A stretch of DNA of 52,847 bases, taken from Lachnospiraceae bacterium. GTDB lineage: Bacteria; Bacillota; Clostridia; Lachnospirales; Lachnospiraceae. The stretch is from contig JALEIR010000070.1 in the NCBI GenBank assembly GCA_022769665.1, positions 1 to 52,847 on the forward strand. The letters run 5' to 3'. Below, piece by piece: positions 1 through 8,484 of this stretch (the first letter of the stretch is position 1; each line of letters begins with the position of its first letter). The notes beneath the pieces are model-generated. The model did no database searches. It saw nothing but the letters and a program-made list of their open reading frames with translations, and had not been told where the DNA came from. Both the position numbers and the translations under genes were made by a program.

Positions 1-70
1 CAATCTGGCGATTTCCGTGCTGGTGTTTTTGCCCGGACTGGGGGTTTATGTCTGGTACTAAAGACCGGGA

Positions 71-1156
71 GTGCTCTTTTTTCCTTACGCTGTAGTCGGT
101 CTGGTGATTCTGCCGCTGTTGCCTTTGACAGCTGCAACTGCACTGGGAGCCTTGATCCAGGCAGTCAGTGCGAAGTGGAAACATAAAAATCTGATCAATA
201 TTATTCTGACACTGCTGGTAATCGTAGCTATTTTGATTGGCAGCGTGTTAGTACCCGGAAATGCGGAAGCGACCGAAACAGATTCCTTTGTGGAATTACA
301 GATGATGCTTACCGATATCACGGGAGTATTGAAAGAACAAATAGGAGCGATGTATCCTCCGGCAGTATGGTTTGGAGATGCCTTGACGCAGGAAAGCGGA
401 AGTAATATTTTACTGCTTACGGCAGTATCACTTGTGGTATTCGTTCTTTTTGTTGCTGTTCTGCAAAAGTATTTTCTGAGAATCTCCACAGCGCTGAATG
501 CTACTTTTACCGGAGAGACATTCCGTATGAAAGGAATGGGTAAGAGTTCACTCTTAAAGAGTCTCTGGAAGAGAGAACTCAGGCGCTATGCGGCATCCCC
601 GATTTACGTGACTAACACACTGGTTGGTTATATCATGATGGTGATTGCCTCGGCTGCAATATTGATTGCAGGACCGGAACAGTTGGACAAAATTCTGGGA
701 ATCCCGGGAGCTCAGAAAATCGGAGCTGCAATTTTTCCTTTTATCCTTGGCGCTATGGCAGCTTTGATGCCCATGAGCAGCTGTTCCGTTTCCATGGAGG
801 GGAAGCAGTGGTGGATGATGCAGACATTACCTGTTCCCGAGAGAGCATTGTATATGGCTAAATTTCTGACAAACCTGACTGTGGCTTTCCCGTTCTATCT
901 GGTATCGGTGGTGCTGGCTGTTATCGCTTTCAGACCTACCGGTGCGGAGGCGGTTGGGTTTGTGCTGATTCCCGCACTTTATGTTGCGGGAAGTGCTGCG
1001 GTTGGTTTGCTGGTAAACCGTAAAATCCCTGTGTTTGACTGGGACAGTGAAGTGCGGGTGGTAAAGCAGAGCGCTTCTACGTTCTTTTCCATGCTAATCG
1101 GTATTCTGTCAGCATTGATACCCATAGGATTGATTATATTGAATTTTGTGAAGTAG
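71..1156 (+). CDS. ABC-2 type transporter permease, C-terminal part (5' part interrupted)
   Basis: Very hydrophobic 361-residue protein with about six to eight membrane segments and a cytoplasmic loop near residues 145-185 (rich in K and R). The layout matches the C-terminal part of large ABC-2 family export permeases of Bacillota. The GTG at 71 has no convincing ribosome binding site. The same frame is open and hydrophobic from base 2 to a TAA at 59-61, and the sequence on both sides of that stop reads like one continuous membrane protein (ending GVYVWY, resuming RPGVLFFPYAVV). I infer a longer gene starting left of the window and carrying an in-frame stop, so this may be a pseudogene or a sequence error. 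The substrate is unknown. Confidence 0.6.
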   Translation: MLFFPYAVVGLVILPLLPLTAATALGALIQAVSAKWKHKNLINIILTLLVIVAILIGSVLVPGNAEATETDSFVELQMMLTDITGVLKEQIGAMYPPAVWFGDALTQESGSNILLLTAVSLVVFVLFVAVLQKYFLRISTALNATFTGETFRMKGMGKSSLLKSLWKRELRRYAASPIYVTNTLVGYIMMVIASAAILIAGPEQLDKILGIPGAQKIGAAIFPFILGAMAALMPMSSCSVSMEGKQWWMMQTLPVPERALYMAKFLTNLTVAFPFYLVSVVLAVIAFRPTGAEAVGFVLIPALYVAGSAAVGLLVNRKIPVFDWDSEVRVVKQSASTFFSMLIGILSALIPIGLIILNFVK

Positions 1157-1171
1157 AGGATAAGTTGAGAT

Positions 1172-1217
1172 AAAAACCTGCTGCGGAAGTGATATTGCTT
1201 CCGGTAGCAGGTTTTTT
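1172..1217 (+). terminator. rho-independent terminator after the permease gene
   Basis: AACCTGCT and CGGAAG pair with CTTCCG and AGCAGGTT around a short loop, followed by a run of six T. It closes the permease transcript 16 bases after its stop codon. Confidence 0.85.
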
Positions 1218-1331
1218 ATAGCCGGCGGTCAGGATACAATAAAGAGAAAGTTGTGAATTATTATGTGGCGAAAAATGAGGAATGTGTTGTATAATAGTCC
1301 GGACGGTAATCGGATGAAAGGGAATATATAC

Positions 1332-1901
1332 ATGGGACATTTCTATTTTGCGAGACACGGGCAGACAGTGTGGAATGTGGAAAATAAGATATGCGGGGCC
1401 ACGGATATTGAGTTGACGGAGCTGGGGCGCAGGCAGGCTTCTGAGCTCGGAAGAGAAATTGTAAAACAGGGACTGCATATTGATGAAATCTTGTATTCTC
1501 CGCTGATTCGTGCCGCGGAGACAGCGAGGTTGATTTCGGAGATGACGGGAATTCCCATGCGTATGGAACCGCGGCTGAAAGAGCAGAATTTCGGAAAATA
1601 TGAGTCCACAGCAAGGGACGGAGCGGAGTTTAGGCGTGCAAAGGCCGACTTTATCTGCAGCTATGAGGGCGGAGAATCCATGCTGAGGCTCTGCCAGAGA
1701 ATTTATAATCTTCTGGATGATATTCAGAAAGAGTCTGAAGAGAAGACTTATCTGCTGGTAGCGCACAACGGAATTGCCAGAGCGGTACAATCTTATTTTT
1801 ATGAGATGTCAAATGAAGAGTTTGCCGCTTTCGGAATAAAAAACTGTGAAATCAGAAGGTATGATTTTCCGGGACAACGGAATGCGGAAAGTATACATTG
1901 A
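1332..1901 (+). CDS. histidine phosphatase family protein (phosphoglycerate mutase-like)
   Basis: 189-residue soluble protein of the branch-2 histidine phosphatase fold. The catalytic RHG motif is near the N terminus (FARHGQTVWN) and the second histidine lies in VAHNGIARA near residue 144. A conserved E-x3-F-G-x-YE stretch lies between them. The ATG at 1332 is preferred because AAGGGA sits about 9 bases upstream; two ATGs further up (1263, 1314) lack such a site. Family members act on phosphorylated small molecules such as sugar phosphates or cobalamin and nucleotide intermediates. The sequence does not fix the substrate, and era follows 27 bases later, probably on the same transcript. Confidence 0.85.
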   Translation: MGHFYFARHGQTVWNVENKICGATDIELTELGRRQASELGREIVKQGLHIDEILYSPLIRAAETARLISEMTGIPMRMEPRLKEQNFGKYESTARDGAEFRRAKADFICSYEGGESMLRLCQRIYNLLDDIQKESEEKTYLLVAHNGIARAVQSYFYEMSNEEFAAFGIKNCEIRRYDFPGQRNAESIH

Positions 1902-1928
1902 AAAATATCGGATATGTGAGGATTGAAA

Positions 1929-2840
1929 ATGAAAGAAAACCCGTCTTTTAAATCAGGATTTGTTACATTGATAGGAAGGCCGAACGTGGGAAAGTCTACG
2001 TTGATGAACAGGCTCATCGGTCAGAAAATTGCTATAACTTCAAAGAAACCCCAGACAACCAGAAACAGAATTCAGACGGTGCTGACCACAGAGGAGGGGC
2101 AGATTGTGTTCCTGGATACACCGGGCATTCACAAGGCCAAAAATAAACTGGGCGATTATATGGTGAATGTGGCGGAGAGGACCAGGGAGGAGGTGGATGT
2201 AATCCTCTGGCTGGTGGAGCCGACGGACTATATCGGCGCGGGAGAGAGGCATATTATCGAGCAACTCAAAAAGACAAAAACACCGGTGATTCTTGTTATC
2301 AATAAGACGGACACTGTGAAAAAGGATGAGATTTTTTCCTTTATCGATACCTACAGAAAAGAACTGGATTTTCAGGAAATTGTTCCCGTGTCCGCACTGA
2401 AGGGAGAAAATACGGACGAATTGGTAAAATGTATTTTTAAGTATCTTCCTTACGGCCCTGCGTTTTATGATGAGGACACCGTGACAGACCAGCCCATGCG
2501 TCAGATTACAGCGGAGCTGATTCGGGAAAAGGCACTGAGGCTTCTGGAGGATGAGATTCCTCACGGAATCGCTGTCTGTATTGAGAGCATGAAGGAAAAA
2601 GGAAATATCTGCCATATTGAAGCGACCATCATCTGTGAGAGAGAATCCCACAAAGGTATTATCATCGGAAAAGGCGGACAGATGTTGAAAAAAATCGGTT
2701 CCGCCGCCAGACCGGAAATAGAAGAAATGCTGGAAATGCAGGTAAATCTGCAGCTGTGGGTGAAGGTGAAGAAGGACTGGCGTGACAGCGATTTCCTTTT
2801 GAAAAATTTCGGCTACAATCAGAAGGAAACAAGCGAATAG
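1929..2840 (+). CDS. era: GTPase Era
   Basis: 303-residue Era GTPase, which binds 16S rRNA and assists 30S ribosome assembly. The N-terminal G domain carries G1 (GRPNVGKS), G3 (DTPG) and G4 (NKTD). The C-terminal KH RNA-binding domain contains IIIGKGGQMLKKIG. Length is normal for the family. A TTG at 1923 is in frame, but AGGA at 1919-1922 lies six bases before the ATG at 1929, so I take 1929. The era, yqzL, recO order is the usual one in Bacillota. Confidence 0.97.
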   Translation: MKENPSFKSGFVTLIGRPNVGKSTLMNRLIGQKIAITSKKPQTTRNRIQTVLTTEEGQIVFLDTPGIHKAKNKLGDYMVNVAERTREEVDVILWLVEPTDYIGAGERHIIEQLKKTKTPVILVINKTDTVKKDEIFSFIDTYRKELDFQEIVPVSALKGENTDELVKCIFKYLPYGPAFYDEDTVTDQPMRQITAELIREKALRLLEDEIPHGIAVCIESMKEKGNICHIEATIICERESHKGIIIGKGGQMLKKIGSAARPEIEEMLEMQVNLQLWVKVKKDWRDSDFLLKNFGYNQKETSE

Positions 2841-2901
2841 AAAAGCCTCATTCTGCAAATTCTAAAATCGGGAAATACGATGAAACCGGGGGATGTGCGG
2901 A

Positions 2902-3120
2902 ATGAATACGGAATACTGGAAGAGATTTGAAAACAGTGGAAAAATAGAGGATTATCTGGCTTTTTTAAACTTTGACGGGGCAGGAGAAGCCAAAGACGGA
3001 GGACAGTCAGGAGCGGACTCGGATGCAGGAATATATCACAGTGACGGGAATCATATTGAAGCAGTCTCCCGTGGGGGAGTACGACAGGCATATCAGCCTT
3101 TTGACGAAGGAGAGAGGTAA
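2902..3120 (+). CDS. YqzL-like small protein overlapping recO
   Basis: Small ORF between era and recO, where Bacillus-type genomes carry yqzL. The first 25 residues fit that family: W, F, then S/T-G-x-I-x-x-YL-x-F (EYWKRFENSGKIEDYLAF). Family members are under about 50 residues, but this frame stays open to 72 residues and runs 98 bases into recO in another frame. The low-complexity tail is therefore probably read-through of recO sequence. A start at 2893 is also possible; a G-rich site at 2887-2892 suits 2902 better. The function of YqzL proteins is not known to me. Confidence 0.55.
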   Translation: MNTEYWKRFENSGKIEDYLAFLNFDGAGEAKDGGQSGADSDAGIYHSDGNHIEAVSRGGVRQAYQPFDEGER

Positions 3121-3673
3121 GATATCAGCCTTTGCAAGAGGTGCGAGAAGACCCGGAAACAAATTGGCAGCAGCTACAAATCCTTTTTCTTTTGGGGTCT
3201 TTAAACTGTATGAGGGTAAAAACTCATATACGATTGCGGATGCGGAAATACAGAAGTATTTCGAGGAGCTGAGGACGGATTATGTCGGTGCATGCTACGG
3301 CATGTATTTTGCGGAAGTCACAGATTATTATACCAGGGAAAACAATGATGAGCGGGAAATGTTGAAGCTTTTGTACCAGTCTCTCCGCGCACTCTGTGCA
3401 GAATCACTGCCAAATCCTCTGGTGAAATGTGTGTTTGAATGTAAAGCAATTGCAGTAAACGGGGAGTTTCCGGGAGTCCCTAAGGACAGAGAACTGGAGC
3501 AGGGCACGGTATATGCTCTGCAATACATAGCGGCAAGTCCCGTGGAGAAACTCTATACTTTCACAGTGTCGGATTCTGTTTTGGCACAATTACAGCAGGT
3601 GGCGGATAATTATATGAAAAAATTTGTGGGACGGGAATTCAAAAGCCTCGAAGTTCTGCAAACTCTGTGTTGA
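3023..3673 (+). CDS. recO: DNA repair protein RecO
   Basis: 216-residue RecO, which helps load RecA on SSB-coated DNA in the RecFOR pathway. The N-terminal OB-fold pattern is clear (ITVTGIILKQSPVGEYDRHI, then LTKERGKISAFARGARRPGN) and a helical C-terminal domain follows. ATG 3023 has AGGAG at 3009-3013; the frame continues upstream to a poor TTG at 2972. The protein is shorter than Bacillus or Escherichia RecO. The missing part appears to be the zinc-binding four-cysteine segment expected after GEFPGV near residue 150, of which no C-x2-C pair remains. Confidence 0.93.
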   Translation: MQEYITVTGIILKQSPVGEYDRHISLLTKERGKISAFARGARRPGNKLAAATNPFSFGVFKLYEGKNSYTIADAEIQKYFEELRTDYVGACYGMYFAEVTDYYTRENNDEREMLKLLYQSLRALCAESLPNPLVKCVFECKAIAVNGEFPGVPKDRELEQGTVYALQYIAASPVEKLYTFTVSDSVLAQLQQVADNYMKKFVGREFKSLEVLQTLC

Positions 3674-3698
3674 AAAAGCAGAATGTTTTTGATACAAT
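3670..3698 (+). promoter_or_regulatory. sigma-A type promoter before the lipoprotein-glyQS-alaS genes
   Basis: TTGAAA at 3670-3675 and TACAAT at 3693-3698 with a 17-base spacer, overlapping the end of recO. It lies 55 bases upstream of the lipoprotein start. Identified by eye. Confidence 0.5.
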
Positions 3699-3752
3699 TA
3701 CTTAGCACAGTGGGCTCTAAACCTCCGACGGTGCGGAAAAAGAGGATAATTT

Positions 3753-4364
3753 ATGAAAAAATGCAGGATGTTGGCAGCTTTTTTGAGTATGCTGGTCCTT
3801 TTGCTTACGGGATGCGGGACTCATGCCGGGCCGGACATAATAGTAGAAACTGCCATTGTTGTGGACAAGAACGGTACGGTGACGTATCATCTTGTGGAAG
3901 ATTTTGATAAGGAATATTATGATATCGCAGAACTGTCTTCCATGGCGGCAGAGGAAGCAGCGGAGTATAACGGAACAAAGGCTTCGGGAGAACAGGCTGT
4001 AACTGTGGAGAGGGTAGAACGGCTACCCGAAAATGAGAGCAAGGTGACCATCAGGTATCAGTTTGACGGAACGGACAGCTTTTCCGGTTTTACCGATACT
4101 GTTTTATATTATGGTACAGTAGCCGGAGCGATAGGCGGAGATATCAGCTTCCGGTCAAATGTGAAGAATGTGAAAGACGGCACGGTGCTGACACCGGCAG
4201 AACTGGTGCAGGACGGAGAGAAAAAGGTGATTATCACAGATGCCCGTGCGGTGATTTATTGTCCGGCGAAGGTGTCCTGTTTAAGCGACGGAAGTACACT
4301 TCGTGAGGACGGAAGTGTGGATACCACAGAATCCGAAGGAACAGTTTATATCATATTAAAATAG
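3753..4364 (+). CDS. putative lipoprotein of unknown function
   Basis: 203-residue secreted protein. It has a short basic N terminus, a hydrophobic stretch and a lipobox LLTGC near residue 21, so it should be anchored to the outer face of the membrane by a diacylglyceryl cysteine. The rest is a beta-rich, acidic domain with no motif I can assign to a family. AGAGGATA lies about 6 bases before the ATG. Neighbours are recO and glyQS, which give no functional hint. Confidence 0.8.
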   Translation: MKKCRMLAAFLSMLVLLLTGCGTHAGPDIIVETAIVVDKNGTVTYHLVEDFDKEYYDIAELSSMAAEEAAEYNGTKASGEQAVTVERVERLPENESKVTIRYQFDGTDSFSGFTDTVLYYGTVAGAIGGDISFRSNVKNVKDGTVLTPAELVQDGEKKVIITDARAVIYCPAKVSCLSDGSTLREDGSVDTTESEGTVYIILK

Positions 4365-4420
4365 AAAAATAAAAAGAAGATAAGCCGCTGCCCGCGGCAG
4401 AATGTGAGGACAAGAACAAA

Positions 4421-5809
4421 ATGGAAAAAACAATGGACAAAATCGTAGCACTTGCGAAGGCGAGAGGCTTTGTATACCCCGGTTCGGAGATTTACGGCGG
4501 TCTTGCAAATACCTGGGACTACGGTAATCTGGGTGTGGAACTGAAGAACAACGTCAAGAAAGCCTGGTGGCAGAAGTTCGTTCAGGAAAACCCGTATAAT
4601 GTCGGTGTTGACTGCGCAATCCTGATGAATCCGCAGACATGGGTCGCAAGCGGACATCTTGGTGGTTTTTCCGATCCTTTAATGGATTGTAAAGAGTGTC
4701 ATGAGCGTTTCCGTGCGGATAAACTGATTGAAGATTTCTGTGCAGAAAACAACATTGAATTGAAGGAAAGCGTAGATGCCTGGAGTCAGGAGCAGATGAA
4801 GAACTTTATCGAGGAGCATAGCATTCCCTGCCCCGGCTGCGGAAAACATAACTTTACCGATATCCGTCAGTTTAATTTGATGTTTAAGACCTTCCAGGGT
4901 GTTACCGAGGATGCGAAGAGTACAGTTTATCTGCGCCCCGAGACAGCCCAGGGTATTTTTGTAAACTTTAAGAATGTACAGAGAACCTCAAGAAAGAAGA
5001 TTCCCTTTGGTATCGGACAGATTGGTAAGTCCTTCCGAAATGAGATTACACCCGGAAACTTTACCTTCAGAACAAGAGAGTTTGAACAGATGGAGCTGGA
5101 GTTTTTCTGCGAGCCCGGAACAGACCTGGAGTGGTTCCGGTACTGGAGAGGGTTCTGCCGTGACTGGCTGCTTTCCCTGGGTATAAAAGAGGATGAGATG
5201 CGTCTCCGTGACCACAGTCCCGAGGAACTTTGCTTCTACAGCAAGGGTACCACGGATATTGAATTCCTCTTCCCCTTCGGCTGGGGTGAGCTTTGGGGTA
5301 TCGCAGACAGAACCGATTATGATCTGACTCAGCATGCAAACACCTCCGGTGAGGATATGAGTTATTTTGATGACGAAAAGAAGGAGAAGTACATACCTTA
5401 TGTGATTGAACCTTCTCTCGGCGCAGACCGTGTTGTTCTGGCCTTCCTTTGCGCAGCATATGACGAGGAGGAGCTGGAGGGTGGTGATATGCGTACCGTT
5501 CTTCGATTCCATCCCGCGCTTGCACCTGTGAAGATTGGTGTACTGCCCCTTTCCAAGAAATTGAATGAGGGTGCGGAAAAGATTTATGCAGAGTTGTCCA
5601 AGAAGTATAACTGTGAGTTTGATGACAGAGGAAATATCGGTAAGAGATATCGCCGTCAGGATGAAATCGGTACTCCTTTCTGTGTAACTTACGACTTTGA
5701 TTCAGAGACCGATGGCTGCGTGACAGTCCGCTTCAGAGATTCCATGGAGCAGGAGAGGGTCGCTATTGCCGATTTGGATGCATATTTTGCGGATAAGTTT
5801 ACGTTTTAG
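4421..5809 (+). CDS. glyQS: glycine--tRNA ligase (single-chain, class II)
   Basis: 462-residue homodimeric-type glycyl-tRNA synthetase that charges tRNA-Gly. The N terminus has the characteristic [17 protein letters not shown] and [17 protein letters not shown] and a C-x2-C pair (DCKECHERF) follow. Class II motif 2 is recognisable in the region around [13 protein letters not shown] and [10 protein letters not shown], and the C-terminal anticodon-binding domain begins near residue 370. GTGAGGA lies 10 bases upstream of the ATG. alaS starts 17 bases downstream, suggesting cotranscription of the two synthetase genes. No T-box leader fits in the 56-base gap upstream, which only holds a small GC hairpin without a T run. 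Confidence 0.97.
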   Translation: MEKTMDKIVALAKARGFVYPGSEIYGGLANTWDYGNLGVELKNNVKKAWWQKFVQENPYNVGVDCAILMNPQTWVASGHLGGFSDPLMDCKECHERFRADKLIEDFCAENNIELKESVDAWSQEQMKNFIEEHSIPCPGCGKHNFTDIRQFNLMFKTFQGVTEDAKSTVYLRPETAQGIFVNFKNVQRTSRKKIPFGIGQIGKSFRNEITPGNFTFRTREFEQMELEFFCEPGTDLEWFRYWRGFCRDWLLSLGIKEDEMRLRDHSPEELCFYSKGTTDIEFLFPFGWGELWGIADRTDYDLTQHANTSGEDMSYFDDEKKEKYIPYVIEPSLGADRVVLAFLCAAYDEEELEGGDMRTVLRFHPALAPVKIGVLPLSKKLNEGAEKIYAELSKKYNCEFDDRGNIGKRYRRQDEIGTPFCVTYDFDSETDGCVTVRFRDSMEQERVAIADLDAYFADKFTF

Positions 5810-5826
5810 AGAAGGAGACTTAAAAA

Positions 5827-8484
5827 ATGAGACAATTCACTTCTGATGAACTCAGAAAGACATGGAAGCAATTTTATATTGACCGGGGGCATGTGGATGT
5901 AGGAGCAGTTTCGCTTGTGTCCGACGGTTCTACCGGAGTCCTTTTTAACGTTGCGGGAATGCAGCCATTGATGCCTTATCTTTTGGGGCAGAAGCATCCG
6001 CTGGGAACCAGACTCTGCAATGTACAGGGCTGTGTCCGTACCAATGATATTGATTCCGTTGGCGACAAAAGTCATGTAACCTTCTTTGAGATGATGGGAA
6101 GCTGGAGCCTTGGAGATTACTTTAAGAAGGAGCGCTGCCAGTGGAGCTTTGAACTGTTGACAGAGGTGTTCGGGTTTGATGCGGATCATCTGGCTGCCAC
6201 TGTGTTTGCGGGGGACGAAAATGCACCCAGAGATGAAGAAGGAGCTTCCTTCCGTATTGCATCAGGTTTTAAGAAAGAGAATATTTATTATCTGCCCGCA
6301 GAAGATAACTGGTGGGGATTGGAGTACGGACCCTGCGGCCCCGACAGCGAGATGTTCTATATGGCGGACAAGCCCGACTGCGGACCAAACTGTGGACCCG
6401 GCTGTCACTGCGGTAAGTATACAGAGCTGGGAAACGATGTGTTTATGCAGTATGAAAAGCATCATGACGGCACGCTGACCCCGTTAAAACAGAAAAATGT
6501 GGATACCGGCTGGGGGCTGGAGCGTATTCTTGCGTTCCTAAACGGAACAAAGGATGTATATCAGACAGACCTGTTTGCACCCATTATTGCCTATATTGAG
6601 GAAGCTTCCGGCGTAAAATATGAACAGGACGAGAAGCTGACCAAATCTATGCGTATACTGGCTGACCATATCCGCACAAGCGTGATGCTGATAGGAGATG
6701 AGGCAAAGCTTCTGCCTTCCAATGCAGGTGCGGGATATGTGCTCCGGCGCTTGATTCGCCGCGCCGTAAGACACGGACGCAGACTGAATCTGGGCACGGA
6801 ACAGCTGCTGCATATCGGCGGAATGTATATTGATCAGATTTATGCGGAGAGCTATCCTCTCCTGAAGAAAAACAGAGAGTACATTTTGTCGGAACTGCAG
6901 AAGGAAATTGCCCGTTTTGAGAGCACTCTGGAAAACGGAATGAAGGAGTTCTATAAGATTCTGGAACAGAAGAGAGCGGAGAATGAGAAGAAAATAGACG
7001 GTAAGTCGGCATTTTATCTCTATGATACCTTTGGTTTCCCGATTGAACTGACAGTGGAACTGGCAGAGGAGGAAGGGCTTCTGGTGGATGAGGCAGGATT
7101 TGAAGCTGCCATGGAGGAACAGAAGCAGAAGGCAAGGGAGAATCAGAATTTCTCTGCAAAACTGAACGCAGCGGGAGCCGGTGTGTTTGATGCCATGGAT
7201 GAAAATCTGACCAGCGAGTTTGTGGGATATGATTCCCTTTCGGCGCAGGCAGAGATTATCGGAGCAGCAACGGAGACAGAACCGGTTTCTTCCCTGAAAA
7301 CAGGGGAAACAGGAACCTTGATTACAGATAAAACACCTTTCTATGCTACCATGGGCGGACAGAAAGGAGATACCGGAATCATCCGTACAAAGGAAGGTAC
7401 CTTTGAGGTTCAGGAGACCGTAAAGATACCCGGAGGAAGAATCGGACATGTGGGTACGGTAATTTCCGGTACAATTACGGTTAAGGAAACCGCAGACCTG
7501 GAAGTGGATTCCGTAAACCGTATGAATACCTGCAGAAACCATTCTGCGACACATTTGCTGCAGAAAGCACTCCGGATTGTTTTGGGAGACCATGTTGAAC
7601 AGCAGGGCTCCTATCAGGATGGAAACAGAACACGTTTTGATTTCAGCCATTCTCAGGCCATGACCGGGGAAGAGATTGCAAGGGTAGAGAAAATTGTAAA
7701 TGAAGAAATCTCCAAGGATATTCAGGTCGTTACAGACATTATGAGTATCGAGGATGCGAAGAAGAGCGGTGCAATGGCATTGTTTGGAGAAAAGTACGGA
7801 GATACGGTACGTGTGGTTTCCATGGGTGATTTCTCCAAGGAACTTTGCGGCGGTACACATGTTAAGCATACCGGGGAGATCGGATGGTTTAAGATTCTCT
7901 CCGAGAGCGGTGTAGCTGCGGGCGTCAGAAGAATTGAAGCTCTCACAGGTACCAATGTTATGTCTTTCTATCAGGCGATGGAAGAGAACTTTGAAAAGAT
8001 TGCTGCCGCAGCAAAGGCAACTACGGGTACTTTGCTGGATAAGGTTCAGCATATGCAGACAGAGCTGAAGCAGCTGGCTTCCGAAAACGAATCCTTAAAG
8101 GCGAAGATTGCACAGTCTGCTTTGGGTGATGTCATGAACCGGGTTAAGGAAATCGGAGGTGTTAAGCTTCTGGCGGCCAATGTGGACGGCGTAGATATGA
8201 ACGGCCTTCGGGATTTGGGCGACCAGCTGAAGGCAAAGCTCGGCGATGGCGTTGTTGTTCTTTTGTCCAATCAGGATGGCAAGGTTAATATGATTTCCAT
8301 GGCAACAGAAGGAGCACTTGCCAAGGGTGCTCACGCAGGAAATCTGATTAAAGGTATCGCTGCACTTGTAGGCGGCGGCGGTGGCGGACGTCCCAACATG
8401 GCGCAGGCCGGCGGCAAGAATCCCGCAGGTATTCCGGAAGCAATCGAAGAGGCGGCAAAGATTCTGGAAGGGCAACTTTCCTAA
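5827..8484 (+). CDS. alaS: alanine--tRNA ligase
   Basis: 885-residue class II synthetase that charges and proofreads tRNA-Ala. The catalytic domain includes TFFEMMGSWSLGDYFKKE. The editing domain has the zinc-type motifs HSATH (near residue 576) and CGGTH (near residue 675). The C-terminal DHHA1 part ends in a glycine-rich GGGGGGRPNMAQAGG. The N-terminal core differs from the Escherichia type: where that type has LFTNAGM it has GVLFNVAGMQPLMPYLLG, and it has CVRTNDIDSVGD. To me this resembles the AlaRS variant of some candidate-phyla bacteria, but I could not run an alignment. Stop and next start overlap (taATGa). Confidence 0.96.
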   Translation: MRQFTSDELRKTWKQFYIDRGHVDVGAVSLVSDGSTGVLFNVAGMQPLMPYLLGQKHPLGTRLCNVQGCVRTNDIDSVGDKSHVTFFEMMGSWSLGDYFKKERCQWSFELLTEVFGFDADHLAATVFAGDENAPRDEEGASFRIASGFKKENIYYLPAEDNWWGLEYGPCGPDSEMFYMADKPDCGPNCGPGCHCGKYTELGNDVFMQYEKHHDGTLTPLKQKNVDTGWGLERILAFLNGTKDVYQTDLFAPIIAYIEEASGVKYEQDEKLTKSMRILADHIRTSVMLIGDEAKLLPSNAGAGYVLRRLIRRAVRHGRRLNLGTEQLLHIGGMYIDQIYAESYPLLKKNREYILSELQKEIARFESTLENGMKEFYKILEQKRAENEKKIDGKSAFYLYDTFGFPIELTVELAEEEGLLVDEAGFEAAMEEQKQKARENQNFSAKLNAAGAGVFDAMDENLTSEFVGYDSLSAQAEIIGAATETEPVSSLKTGETGTLITDKTPFYATMGGQKGDTGIIRTKEGTFEVQETVKIPGGRIGHVGTVISGTITVKETADLEVDSVNRMNTCRNHSATHLLQKALRIVLGDHVEQQGSYQDGNRTRFDFSHSQAMTGEEIARVEKIVNEEISKDIQVVTDIMSIEDAKKSGAMALFGEKYGDTVRVVSMGDFSKELCGGTHVKHTGEIGWFKILSESGVAAGVRRIEALTGTNVMSFYQAMEENFEKIAAAAKATTGTLLDKVQHMQTELKQLASENESLKAKIAQSALGDVMNRVKEIGGVKLLAANVDGVDMNGLRDLGDQLKAKLGDGVVVLLSNQDGKVNMISMATEGALAKGAHAGNLIKGIAALVGGGGGGRPNMAQAGGKNPAGIPEAIEEAAKILEGQLS

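Noticed and set aside
1290..1295. TATAAT as a promoter for the histidine phosphatase
   Set aside because: A good -10 hexamer, but I found no -35 at suitable distance and no extended -10, so I left it out of the features.
3683..3907. 75-codon ORF overlapping the lipoprotein start
   Set aside because: Out of frame with the lipoprotein, whose signal peptide and ribosome binding site are clear; no support for the other frame.
4365..4420. T-box leader before glyQS/alaS
   Set aside because: The gap is only 56 bases, too short for a T-box, and shows only a small GC hairpin with no T run.
6538..8052. 504-codon minus-strand open frame opposite alaS
   Set aside because: Composition and hydrophobic/cysteine pattern look random, it lacks a ribosome binding site, and alaS on the other strand is fully conserved.
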